Part shown: positions 16,761 to 25,037 of the stretch, in pieces | Layout: each line of letters starts with the position of its first letter | Numbering within the stretch: the first letter of the stretch is position 1 | Assembly (NCBI GenBank): GCA_947460575.1 | Contig: CANHIJ010000022.1 | Location: forward strand, 1-43,381 | Direction: 5' to 3' | Length of the DNA: 43,381 nucleotides | Source: Verrucomicrobiales bacterium | GTDB taxonomy: Bacteria; Verrucomicrobiota; Verrucomicrobiia; Verrucomicrobiales; V1-33 | Notes under the pieces: model-generated | Seen by the model: the letters and a program-made list of their open reading frames with translations, nothing else | Told to the model about the DNA's origin: nothing | The model's database searches: none | Position numbers and translations under genes: made by a program

Positions 16761-17411
16761 ATGAAGCTGAAATCCTGCCCTGCTTTCACTTGTTTCACTG
16801 CCCTGCTGCTTTGCGCGGCGCCGCTCCAGTTGCGGGGCGAGGAGCCCGCCGCGGAACCCGCCGCCGAGGAATCCGCCGCGCCATCGGAGAAATTGTCGCC
16901 CGAGCAATTGGAGGAGCGCCTGCGCCAACAGCAAGAGGCGGAAAAGGCCATCGTGGCCAAGATGATGAAGGTCTTTGCCGCCCTGGAGGGGGCCTGGACG
17001 GGTCAGGAAAGCCTGCGCTACGAGGAGGATCGCCTCCCCGAAAAGTCCTGGAAGGACGAGTGGGAAGGGAAATTCACCATGGGGGGCCGCTACTTTGAAA
17101 TGGCGGGCCAAACCAAGGGCGAGGACATGAATTCCGCCTACAAATGGATCTGCACCTACGACGCCGCCCAGGAACGCTACCGGGCTTGGTATTTTGGGGA
17201 CAATTCCCACAATGAATATGTCGGCAGCCTCTCCCAGGACGGCCGCCACGTGATCTGGAGCGTGGAAAGCCCCCTCAACGGATCCAAGACCCGCTTCACC
17301 ATGAAGGCCGAGGGCAACCGCGTAAAGTGCCACGGCACCGATACCCTCGCCGACGGCAGCCTCTTCTCGACACAATCCTCTGAGTACACCCGCAAGCGCG
17401 TCGAGCTCTAG
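16761..17411 (+). CDS. Secreted DUF1579-like protein
   Basis: A 216-residue protein. Residues 1-25 form a signal peptide (MKLKSCPAFTC, a Leu/Ala core, then LRGEE). An acidic Glu/Ala-rich linker and a short helix with EQLEERLRQQQEAEKAI follow (to about 65). The C-terminal 145 residues resemble DUF1579/lipocalin-like beta-barrels: LEGAWTGQESLRYEE, GGRYFEMAGQTKGEDM, YKWICTYDAAQERYRAWYF and FTMKAEGNRVKCHGTD. That fold usually binds small hydrophobic molecules, but no ligand can be predicted. ATG 16761 is chosen because it starts the signal peptide; an upstream in-frame ATG adds only a short unlikely extension. It is divergent from the CotH gene and 34 nt before ribBA. Confidence 0.7.
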   Translation: MKLKSCPAFTCFTALLLCAAPLQLRGEEPAAEPAAEESAAPSEKLSPEQLEERLRQQQEAEKAIVAKMMKVFAALEGAWTGQESLRYEEDRLPEKSWKDEWEGKFTMGGRYFEMAGQTKGEDMNSAYKWICTYDAAQERYRAWYFGDNSHNEYVGSLSQDGRHVIWSVESPLNGSKTRFTMKAEGNRVKCHGTDTLADGSLFSTQSSEYTRKRVEL

Positions 17412-17445
17412 GCAAACCCTCCCCGCCCACCCCGAAAAGCCCCCC

Positions 17446-18657
17446 ATGCCCGCTCCAGAAGTGCCCCCGTTCGACCGCGTGGAGGACGTCATCTCCGAGA
17501 TCCAAGCCGGCCGATTGGTGGTGGTCACCGACGACGAGGACCGCGAAAACGAGGGCGACCTCATTGGGGCCGCCTCCCTGCTGACCGCGGAGTCGGTCAA
17601 TTTTATGATCACCGAAGGGCGCGGCATGCTCTGCGCTCCCGTTTCGGCGGAGATCGCGGAGCGGCTCGGGTTGGATCCCATGGTGGCGCGCAACCGCGAG
17701 CAGTTCCACACCAACTATACCGTCACCATCGACGCCGCCCGCGGGGTCACTACTGGGGTCAGCGCCCCCGATCGCTGCCACACCATCCGCCTGCTGGCGA
17801 AAGCGGGCGCGGTGGCGGCGGACTTTTCCCAACCCGGGCACGTCAATCCCCTGGTGGCCCGCCCCGGCGGGGTGCTGCGCCGCGCGGGGCACACCGAAGC
17901 GGCCGTGGATTTGGCCCGCTTAGCTGGCTTGCCTGCGGCTGCGGCCATCATTGAAATTCTCGACGCCGAGGGGAACCCGGCCCGCTTGCCCGCTCTGCGC
18001 GCTTTTGCCCAAAAGCACGGGCTGAAGATCACCAGCATCGCGGCCCTCATCGAGTACCGCCGCCACTTGGAAAAACTGGTGGTGCGCGAGCAGGTCATCC
18101 GCATGCCCACGGATTTCGGGGAGTTTGATCTCTACCTTTTCCGCAGCACCGTGGACGGACAGGAACACCTCGCCATGGTCAAAGGCGACGTCGCCAACGG
18201 CGAACCGGTCTTGGTTCGGGTGCACAGCGAGTGCCTCACGGGCGACGTCTTCGGCTCGCGCCGCTGCGACTGCGGCTGGCAACTCCACACCGCCATGCAG
18301 CGCATCGCCGAAGAAGGCCGCGGGGTGCTCCTCTACATGCGCCAGGAGGGCCGCGGCATCGGCCTCGCCGCCAAAATCCACGCCTACAAACTCCAAGAGG
18401 AGGGCTACGACACCGTAGAAGCCAATATCAAACTGGGCTTCCCCATGGATTTGCGCGACTACGGCATGGGAGCCCAAATGCTCCACGATATCGGGGTCCG
18501 CAAAATTCGCCTAATGACCAATAACCCCAAAAAGGTGGTCGGACTGGAAGGGCACAACCTCGAGATTGTAGAGCAACTCGGCATTATCTCCGAAGCCAAC
18601 CCAGACAACGCGCGCTACCTCCAAACCAAGCGCGAAAAAATGGGCCACGCCCTCTGA
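17446..18657 (+). CDS. ribBA: Bifunctional DHBP synthase / GTP cyclohydrolase II
   Basis: A 403-residue riboflavin biosynthesis enzyme. The N-terminal half makes 3,4-dihydroxy-2-butanone 4-phosphate from ribulose 5-phosphate. It contains the acidic metal loop DDEDRENEGDL (29-39) and RAGHTEAAVDL (147-157). The C-terminal half (about 215-400) is GTP cyclohydrolase II. Its zinc ligands are Cys264, Cys275 and Cys277 in CLTGDVFGSRRCDC, followed by the catalytic MRQEGRGIGLAAK and the closing KIRLMTNNPKK. All key residues are present, so both activities are expected. The next gene, panB, follows after 71 nt. No FMN riboswitch pattern is seen upstream. Confidence 0.97.
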   Translation: MPAPEVPPFDRVEDVISEIQAGRLVVVTDDEDRENEGDLIGAASLLTAESVNFMITEGRGMLCAPVSAEIAERLGLDPMVARNREQFHTNYTVTIDAARGVTTGVSAPDRCHTIRLLAKAGAVAADFSQPGHVNPLVARPGGVLRRAGHTEAAVDLARLAGLPAAAAIIEILDAEGNPARLPALRAFAQKHGLKITSIAALIEYRRHLEKLVVREQVIRMPTDFGEFDLYLFRSTVDGQEHLAMVKGDVANGEPVLVRVHSECLTGDVFGSRRCDCGWQLHTAMQRIAEEGRGVLLYMRQEGRGIGLAAKIHAYKLQEEGYDTVEANIKLGFPMDLRDYGMGAQMLHDIGVRKIRLMTNNPKKVVGLEGHNLEIVEQLGIISEANPDNARYLQTKREKMGHAL

Positions 18658-18728
18658 TTCGACCCGAAGCCAACTCCCCGGCCCTTTCGCCGCGGGAGAT
18701 TTTTGCTCTCTGTGACGCCCTTTTCCCC

Positions 18729-19553
18729 ATGCTCCGCCCCCGCAAAAAATACACCGTTTACGACCTCCAGCAGCTCAAAGGCCAGCGCTGCCTGACCCAT
18801 ATCCACGTCAAATCCCCGGAAGAGGCCGCCGCCGCCGAGGCCGCCGGGGTCGACCTGATGAGCTGCAGTTTCGATCAAGCGGAGTCCCAGGCCCGCTTTC
18901 CGGCCCTAGTGGCGGCCGCCCCGCACAGCTTTCTCTCCGCCGCCACTCCCCACGGCCTGGCCACCCCGGAAGAGGCCATCCGCGTGGCCTTCCGCGCCCT
19001 GGAACTCGGGGCCAGCTCAGTCTACTGCTCGGCCAGCCCCTTCATCATCGAAGCCATGGCGCGCGAGGGCATTCCGGTAGTCGGGCACCTCGGACTGGTC
19101 CCCCGCCACGTCACCTGGACCGGCTACCGCGCCATCGGCCGCACCTTGGCCGAGGCGCAAGCGTTGTGGCGCCGCCTCCGCGAACTAGAAAGCGCCGGGG
19201 CCTACGCTGCGGAGTTGGAGGTCGTGCCCCACAACCTGGCGCGCTTTCTCTGCTCCCAGACCCGCCTGCTCCTCATGTCCCTCGGCTCCGGCAGCGGCTG
19301 CGATACCCAATTTCTGTTTTCCGACGACATTTTGGGCGACTACGATGAGCGCCTCCCGCGGCACGCCAAGGCCTACCGCGATTTCGCCGCCGAGCATCGC
19401 CGCCTCCAGGAGGAACGCCTCGCCGCCTTCCGCGAGTACATCGCCGACGTCCGCGAAGGGCGCTTTCCCGAGCGCGCTCACCTGGTGGAAATGGAAGCCT
19501 CGCTCCTGGAGGAATTGCAGCGCTCCGTAGCCGGGGATTCAGCGGAAAGCTGA
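18729..19553 (+). CDS. panB: Ketopantoate hydroxymethyltransferase family (PanB)
   Basis: A 274-residue TIM-barrel protein of the PanB type, which transfers a one-carbon unit from methylene-THF to 2-oxoisovalerate in pantothenate synthesis. Visible family landmarks are an opening LQQLKG segment, GIPVVGHLGLVPRHVTWTGYRAIG (family: GIPV.GHLGLTPQ), AYAAELEVVP and SLGSGSGCDTQFLFSDDILG (family: IGIGAG..CDGQ.LV..D.LG). The sequence is divergent: the early catalytic strand with DSL..V is replaced by VDLMSCSFDQ. It may therefore act on a related substrate. The C-terminal 70 residues form a charged helix (RRLQEERLAAFREYI). It probably shares a transcript with ribBA, both genes feeding cofactor synthesis. 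Confidence 0.75.
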   Translation: MLRPRKKYTVYDLQQLKGQRCLTHIHVKSPEEAAAAEAAGVDLMSCSFDQAESQARFPALVAAAPHSFLSAATPHGLATPEEAIRVAFRALELGASSVYCSASPFIIEAMAREGIPVVGHLGLVPRHVTWTGYRAIGRTLAEAQALWRRLRELESAGAYAAELEVVPHNLARFLCSQTRLLLMSLGSGSGCDTQFLFSDDILGDYDERLPRHAKAYRDFAAEHRRLQEERLAAFREYIADVREGRFPERAHLVEMEASLLEELQRSVAGDSAES

Positions 19554-20727
19554 TGCCGTGCCGCGCCGGGGAACTGGGCGGGCCGCCATATTTATTGTCC
19601 GCCATGAAGTCGGGCCCAGCCAAAATCCGCTGAAGCCCGGCAGATCTTTCCCATGGCGCGGCGCAGCCCCAGCTGCCCGGGCCATTTCAGCGGCGCGGCG
19701 GCTTGGGGGGCACTCGGCGGCATGGCAGCGCTAGCCCGGTGAATTTCCCTAGGAGGCGCTCGGGGGCAGCGGCGGTCGCGAAGGGGCCTGTGGCCCCCAC
19801 GGCCGCGTCGCGCGCTCTCCCCTCCTGCCGACCCCGCGCCGCATCGCGGCGCGGCCCTCCTTCGCCCTATCCCCTCGCGCAGGCCGCTCCGCTAGGCCCG
19901 ACCCGCGCGACCGCTCCAGAGGTCCGCTGGCCGGGAGCGGCCCCGCCCAGGCTCAACTGACTCAGCCTGAGCCAGATGCGGCACTTGGCGGCCCGCCCCA
20001 AAAAGTGCAGGGGGGTTCACCATGCGCGGCGCACCAATGAACCGGAACAACCTAAATATATGCGATAATTTTATTTTTAATTAAATAAGTATCCTTGTCT
20101 GCAAGCGGCTACAATCGGCGGCTCTCGCCGCCCTAGAAAACTCATTTATATTGGTGCATGGCGAAAGATTTCTGGGTTCTTAGGGGCAGTTTCGCAGCCG
20201 CGGTGGGCCGCCCGCTGCCCTAGGCAAAATCCTATTTAAGGCCTCGCGCGGATGCGGGGTGTATCGGCGCATATCCAGGGCGACTCTATGCCCTGTTGCT
20301 TATATCTGATCGGGGCCTGCTCTTATTGTCGATTTCAATGTATCTGATAGTATAATTGCATGAAATTGATCACGCTAGGGGGCGCCAAGGGGGTGGGTCG
20401 GTCGGCCCGGCCACGGGGCCAAAGTCACCGCAGAGGCTCTGGGCGCCGACCGCGGGCCCGTCCTCCGCCGGGGCGCCGCCGCTGCCGCCGGGCCGATGGG
20501 GTCGCTTGAAAAAGCGCGCCGCCCGGCGCCGCTGGCGCATTTCTAACTTTTCTTAGCGAGTCCGCGCGCCCTTTGCTAGTTGCTAGAGTGGTGCCCGCTT
20601 AGTGCCCGGCTCTCTCGCTCCACGGCGCCTCGGCGGCGGCGGGTGGCGTGGGCCACCGCGCCCCGTACCCAGTCCGCTTGGACTCGGGGAAACTCTTTGT
20701 ATGCCTAATTCACTTCTATTATAAAAA
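19554..20727. other. 1.2-kb intergenic region with no convincing gene
   Basis: Most of this stretch is GC-rich without a believable reading frame, but it holds AT-rich islands that stand out: 20050-20096 (long A/T run), 20140-20160, and 20320-20380. A possible hairpin pairs GGGCAG at 20184-20189 with CTGCCC at 20215-20220, with GCGG/CCGC pairs inside. A smaller one is CGGCG/CGCCG near 20115-20130. It ends at the start of the PEP-CTERM-like gene. I see no known RNA or riboswitch. It may be the regulatory region of that gene or DNA inserted with it. Confidence 0.5.
20326..20356 (+). promoter_or_regulatory. Candidate promoter upstream of the PEP-CTERM-like gene
   Basis: TTGTCG at 20326-20331, a 19-nt spacer, and a perfect TATAAT at 20351-20356 in an AT-rich island. 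The spacer is longer than ideal. If it is used, the gene at 20728 would have a leader of about 365 nt. Confidence 0.35.
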
Positions 20728-21852
20728 ATGAAAAACATCATTAAATTTAGCAATCCTCAAACTCCCGCGCCGGGTGAAAAACCCCGCTTTAAGTATCGAT
20801 TTTTCCTTAGCCGGAGGCCCGCCTCCCTCGGCGGCGGCAGCGCCGCCTTGGCGGCCTTGAGCGCCCTGGTGGCGGCCCTGCTGCCAGGGGCCGCGGTGGG
20901 GGCTTCAGTTTTTCTGGACAGCTCCGCGGCGGGAAACCAGGCCACCGTGAACACTCCATATGGGTCCTCGATTTACCTGGCGCAGCCCGGGGTCAACACC
21001 AGGGGCGACTTCAAGGTCGAAGATATGCGCGCCAACTGGTCCAAGGACAACATCAGCGGCTTCAACCCATCGGCCGACGCGCCGCCGCGGGCGCTGCACG
21101 AGCTCCCGGTTGTCACCCTAGGAGGAGTGCCCTATATCGGAATCGGGGTCGATTTTAACGAATCGGGAACCGCGGCCGACTTCGACGTCGTCAACCTCAT
21201 GCTGTGGGTCGGTTCCGCCAGCGCGCCGTCGACACAGGTAGCCCTCTTGACCGATCCCGACATCTCCAGTCCCTCCTATGCGTGGAGTGCGGCGGTCAGC
21301 AACCAGACGAAAAATGAATGGCAGAGCAAATTGCGCCAGATGAATCCGAATCCTGCGGACGCCGCCCTCGGCATCGACTTAGTTTACCAGCAAAATGTCT
21401 CCCCCGCGATCAACGCGCCCGGAGATGACAATCCCTATGGGTCAGATCCCCAGCGCCTTTTCTCTACCGGCCTGGCCACCCTCGGGTCCAACCGTGCCGA
21501 CCTCGCCATCTTGGTGCCCTACAGCGTCCTCGGCGGCTACAACTCGAGCCAGAAGATCTACCTCGGCCTGCAAACCGGTTCCCTGGCTGATGCCGGCAGC
21601 GACCGCGTCGGGTTTCTTGATCCCGATGCCATCATCAAGGGGGGCTACTTCGACAGCACGGGCATCAGCATCATCACCAACTATGTCCCGCCCGATTCGA
21701 CCATCTTGGTCCCCGAAGTGTCGACCTCGGCGCTGTTGATGGTGGCGGGCGGCATGGGCCTCCTCCACCGCCGCCGCGCGGGACCTCAGCTGCGGCTGCC
21801 CGGCACCAGAGAAGCGGCGGCCGCGGCGGGCGCGCCGCTGGCGCAGCGCTGA
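20728..21852 (+). CDS. PEP-CTERM-like surface protein with an extended tail
   Basis: A 374-residue exported protein. The N-terminus is long and basic (about 36 residues), followed by an Ala/Leu core (about 38-60), an unusual signal peptide. The middle is soluble, with a run of Asp, Asn and Ser and no recognised fold. At about 328-350 it carries a sorting signal of the PEP-CTERM type: VPEVSTSALLMVAGGMGLLHRRR, in which the third position is Val where Pro is usual. Such signals are cut by exosortases, and the protein is exported, often with exopolysaccharide. In a normal PEP-CTERM protein the chain ends right after the basic cluster. Here another 24 residues, Ala/Arg-rich, follow. No exosortase is in the window. 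The start is ATG 20728, immediately after an AT-rich stretch; no Shine-Dalgarno is visible. Confidence 0.75.
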   Translation: MKNIIKFSNPQTPAPGEKPRFKYRFFLSRRPASLGGGSAALAALSALVAALLPGAAVGASVFLDSSAAGNQATVNTPYGSSIYLAQPGVNTRGDFKVEDMRANWSKDNISGFNPSADAPPRALHELPVVTLGGVPYIGIGVDFNESGTAADFDVVNLMLWVGSASAPSTQVALLTDPDISSPSYAWSAAVSNQTKNEWQSKLRQMNPNPADAALGIDLVYQQNVSPAINAPGDDNPYGSDPQRLFSTGLATLGSNRADLAILVPYSVLGGYNSSQKIYLGLQTGSLADAGSDRVGFLDPDAIIKGGYFDSTGISIITNYVPPDSTILVPEVSTSALLMVAGGMGLLHRRRAGPQLRLPGTREAAAAAGAPLAQR

Positions 21853-21890
21853 GGCAGCCCGGACTCGGATACTTGCCCTGTAGTCTCCAG

Positions 21891-21914
21891 TCCCGAAGGC
21901 GTGCGCCTTCGGGA
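21891..21914 (+). terminator. Hairpin after the PEP-CTERM-like gene
   Basis: A perfect 11-bp stem, TCCCGAAGGCG / CGCCTTCGGGA, with a 2-nt loop, 39 nt after the stop. There is no T tract, so it may be a terminator of the GC-rich kind or a dispersed palindrome. Confidence 0.55.
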
Positions 21915-22195
21915 TTGGCGGCTTAGCTCGGGGCGCCAGGTCATGCGCGCGCCCCACCCCATTCACCAGGCGCAGCCCATTCAGCGCGCCCTCTGCGCCG
22001 ACCGCCACGGCGCGCTGACCACCAGGTCATTTGCACCGCGCGGCGCACCGGGCCATTGGCGGTGCCAAGGAAACCAGGAAAGGAATGCGGCGCCATGCCA
22101 ACCCAGGATGGGTTATCCTAAAAGCGGGAGTTGAAACTCAACCACGGGCCTTTTTCGCGATAACTGCGGGGAATGAGCCGTTTTTTCCGCCCCAG

Positions 22196-22220
22196 GAGAC
22201 TCACCCTTTGGGTGAGTCTC
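22196..22220. terminator. Strong 11-bp hairpin
   Basis: GAGACTCACCC (22196-22206), TTT, then GGGTGAGTCTC (22210-22220), followed by TTCCGTTGT. The stem is perfect. It sits between the PEP-CTERM-like gene and the dispersed repeat, and could end either strand's transcript. Confidence 0.6.
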
Positions 22221-22258
22221 TTCCGTTGTCACATGCCCCTACCGAATCGTGAATGGTA

Positions 22259-22480
22259 GACACGCCCAGCGGCATTGCCAGAGACATCTCAGCATGATAC
22301 CTGAGACATCCTGATGGCGGAGGCATCTCAGCCGTTAGCCGGTGGTTTGAGAGGAGCGACACCACCGGATTCCCCGTTTTCGCTTCATTCGCACCCCGGC
22401 AGGGGTGTCAGTGCTCCGTCCCCACAACATGCTCAACGCGTGAAGAGAAAGCCTAACGCGCCGGCACCTCGCGCTGGCGA
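22259..22480. repeat. Dispersed repeat, copy 2
   Basis: Homologous by eye to 590-770 (see there). This copy keeps a perfect 8-bp inverted repeat, CCGGTGGT at 22339-22346 and ACCACCGG at 22361-22368. It lies at the left edge of the sucrose locus. No transposase relic is recognisable beside it. It suggests a dispersed mobile-element flank family in this genome. Confidence 0.6.
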
Positions 22481-22572
22481 ATGAAGATAGTCAACTTCAG
22501 TTGTTAGTTTGAAGATCTGGTTCGACTGGCTGAAGATTTTTTCTGAAAGGGATGGGCTTTTCGCGGGTGTCG

Positions 22573-24123
22573 TTATGGGCGGGTCCGGGGCCGGGGAGAG
22601 CGGAGGGCTGGCTCCGGCGGCTGGCTCAGGCGGCGGAGGCTTGCCGGTCCGGCGGAGGCCGCGGAAGTCACGCGCACGGTGCGGCAGGCCGCCGCGGGAA
22701 AGGCTAGACTGGTCAGCGCCACGGCACCCTCTTCGGTGAAGACTTCCACGGAGCAGGCATCTAGCAGGACGCGCAATTTTAACGGCGCGGAAGCCTCCCG
22801 CGCTGGCAGCGGGGCGATGGCGGTACGGGAGAATTTAGGATTGAAATCCGTCAGCCCGGAGCGTGTTCGGTCCAAATGGAGCGTCTTTTGCTTCAAGTTA
22901 GCCACGAGGTGGACTGCGCGGTCCGGACCAGCGAAGACATCCAGGCCACAGATTCCATCGGCATCCGGAGAAAGCGTCAGGCTCAGTTCCAGAGTGTCGC
23001 TGCCTCCGGTTTCCGTGGCCAGCCAGGTATTGGCTTCCGCCACAGTGCCGCCGGGGAATAGCCTGGCAGGAGCGGCCAGCCCTGACAATTCCCGGATGGG
23101 CTGCTGGATGAGGATAAAGTCGTCGCCGCTGCGCTTCAGGCTCAGTTCGCGTGGCACGCTCATGGCGCTGCGCCAGGGAGTGGTGGGCACGTCGTTGGCG
23201 TATTCCCAATTGCTCATCCAAGCCAGCAGAATGCGACGGTCATCGCCGGGGGGGCCGCCGCTCCAGGTGACGCCGGCATAAAAATCAGGGCCGTAGTCCA
23301 GCCAGCGTGCGCCTTCCTGGGTCGGGGTGGACGCGTGGGGAGTGAACTTCTGACCATCGAAATCGCCCACGAAATACTGTCCGCCGGACCCGCCAGCCGG
23401 GGCACCGCTGCCGACATTGACGATAAGCAGCCATTTGCTTTCTGTCGTGCCTTCGACTTTGAGTGGCAAGAGGTCCGGGCATTCCCAGATGCCAGTGGTG
23501 GAACCCGTTGGTCCAAAATCGCTGAGGTGCGTCCATGTTTTCAAATCCGGTGAGGCATAGAAACGTACCTTCCGTTCCAGCGGCCAGGCGATGGTCATGA
23601 TCCAGTGCCGGGTTGGTTCGTGCCACATGACCTTCGGGTCCCGGAAATCCTTCGCCCCGATGTCGAGCACAGGATTGCCCGCATATTTTGTCCAGGTGCG
23701 GCCGCGGTCGTTGCTGAAGGCGAGCGCCTGGGACTGGTTAGTGTCGGTGTGGGCCGTGTAGATGGCCACCATCGGCGGCTTGCCCTCCTTGCCGAAGCCA
23801 GAGGTGTTTTTTTCATCCACCACGGCACTTCCGGAAAAAATCATGGCGCCGTTTTCCTCCGCCAGGGCCAGTGGCAGGTGCTCCCAGGTGAGGAGATCGC
23901 GGCTCACGGCGTGGCCCCAGCTCATGTGGCCCCATTTATCGCCGAAGGGGTTGTATTGATAGAAAAGATGCCATTCCCCATCCTGCCAGACCATTCCGTT
24001 AGGATCATTCATCCAGTGTTTTTCCGGGGTGAAATGATAGAGCGGACGGTAGGGTTCGCGGGCGGCCTGCAGGATAGGGGTGGCGGCGAGGAGGCAATAG
24101 AAAGTGCGGAGCAACAGGTTCAT
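22573..24123 (-). CDS. GH32 beta-fructosidase (levanase/sucrase type), exported
   Basis: A 516-residue glycoside hydrolase family 32 enzyme that releases fructose from sucrose, inulin or levan. An N-terminal signal peptide (about 1-20, MNLLLRTFYCLLAATPILQA) sends it out of the cytoplasm. Catalytic motifs are complete: nucleophile Asp40 in WMNDPNG (37-43), transition-state stabiliser Asp162 in RDP (161-163), and acid/base Glu214 in ECPD. The C-terminal beta-sandwich is present, from about residue 360, with an acidic LDACSVEVFTEEG segment. The gene starts with an ATGA overlap to the upstream kinase, so it is the third gene of the operon. Exo- versus endo-action and the preferred fructan are not readable. 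Confidence 0.95.
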   Translation of the reverse strand: MNLLLRTFYCLLAATPILQAAREPYRPLYHFTPEKHWMNDPNGMVWQDGEWHLFYQYNPFGDKWGHMSWGHAVSRDLLTWEHLPLALAEENGAMIFSGSAVVDEKNTSGFGKEGKPPMVAIYTAHTDTNQSQALAFSNDRGRTWTKYAGNPVLDIGAKDFRDPKVMWHEPTRHWIMTIAWPLERKVRFYASPDLKTWTHLSDFGPTGSTTGIWECPDLLPLKVEGTTESKWLLIVNVGSGAPAGGSGGQYFVGDFDGQKFTPHASTPTQEGARWLDYGPDFYAGVTWSGGPPGDDRRILLAWMSNWEYANDVPTTPWRSAMSVPRELSLKRSGDDFILIQQPIRELSGLAAPARLFPGGTVAEANTWLATETGGSDTLELSLTLSPDADGICGLDVFAGPDRAVHLVANLKQKTLHLDRTRSGLTDFNPKFSRTAIAPLPAREASAPLKLRVLLDACSVEVFTEEGAVALTSLAFPAAACRTVRVTSAASAGPASLRRLSQPPEPALRSPRPRTRP

Positions 24124-25037
24124 AAAGTGATAGCATGAGGGGTGGGGGTGAGCAAGCGGCGCAGCGAGGCGGGCAGGGCCGGGGTTGCGCCACGGCTGGC
24201 GCAGACAAATCCGGCCACAGCGGCGGCGTGGCGGTTGATTTTCGCCAGGGAATGGCCTGCGAGGAAGCCGGTGACGGCGGCGGCCGTGAAAGCGTCCCCG
24301 GCACCCACGGTATCCACGACGCTGATTGGCGGCGGGGTGTAGCTGTCGCAGGTGCCGACGGAGTGGAGAATCGCGCCACGGGCCCCCTGGGTCAGGACTG
24401 CGAGAGTTAGGTGGAATGTTTCCGCGAGGCGCGCCAGCTGGGCGGTTTCGTTCCCGCCTTCCAACTCCAGCAGCTCAGCCAGGATGGGCAGTTCGGCCTC
24501 ATTTAGCTTCACGGCGGTGGCCAGCTCCAGTGAGTCCCGCAGGATCTCCGCGCTATAATAATGTTGGCGCAGATTCACGTCGAACATCCGCAGTGAGTCC
24601 GGCCGCATGGCTTGGAGAAAATGCCGGATGGCACGGCGTGACCTGGATTGACGTTGGCCCAGGGTGCCGAAGCACGCAGCGTCGGTGCGGGCCGCGAGAG
24701 TTTCCCATTCCGGGGACCACAGGAGATGATCCCAGGCCACATTTTCCATGATTTCATAGGAAGCATGGCCTGCTGCATCCAGCGACACGTGCACGCGCCC
24801 GGTGGCATGGGTCGCATCTGTCTGGAGGGTCTGGCAGCCCACGCCGTGTTGCGTCAGGAAATCCCGCGCCGCCCGGCCATCCGCATCCGCGCCGACGGCG
24901 CTGGCGATGGCGGCCTCCGCGCCGAGGCTCGCGGCATGGCAGGCGAAATTTGCCGGCGCGCCGCCAAACCGTGCTCCCTCCGGGAAGACATCCCAGAGCA
25001 CCTCCCCCAGCCCAACCATAACAGGTTTTTCTTTCAT
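24120..25037 (-). CDS. PfkB-family sugar kinase (fructokinase)
   Basis: A 305-residue ribokinase/PfkB fold kinase, probably phosphorylating fructose released by the GH32 enzyme. The opening is VGLGEVLWDVFPEGARFGGAPANFACHAASLGA, a typical substrate-binding start with the GG hinge. The second signature, DTVGAGDAFTAAAVTGFLAG, contains the catalytic Asp248. The open frame extends upstream over the transporter gene, but ATG 25037 overlaps the transporter stop (ATGA) and gives a standard-length family member. It is the middle gene of the transporter-kinase-hydrolase operon. Confidence 0.93.
   Translation of the reverse strand: MKEKPVMVGLGEVLWDVFPEGARFGGAPANFACHAASLGAEAAIASAVGADADGRAARDFLTQHGVGCQTLQTDATHATGRVHVSLDAAGHASYEIMENVAWDHLLWSPEWETLAARTDAACFGTLGQRQSRSRRAIRHFLQAMRPDSLRMFDVNLRQHYYSAEILRDSLELATAVKLNEAELPILAELLELEGGNETAQLARLAETFHLTLAVLTQGARGAILHSVGTCDSYTPPPISVVDTVGAGDAFTAAAVTGFLAGHSLAKINRHAAAVAGFVCASRGATPALPASLRRLLTPTPHAITL

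Larger units (their letters stand above)
21853..22258. other. Intergenic stretch, no gene
   Basis: This stretch holds two clean hairpins (listed separately) and otherwise no believable reading frame. Base composition falls toward the sucrose locus. I see no further structure. Confidence 0.5.

Noticed and set aside
17411..17446. FMN riboswitch before ribBA
   Set aside because: Only 34 nt separate the genes and no RFN-type conserved sequence is seen.
19703..19960. 85-residue Pro/Arg/Ala frame in the 1.2-kb gap
   Set aside because: Low-complexity composition, no start context and no family resemblance.
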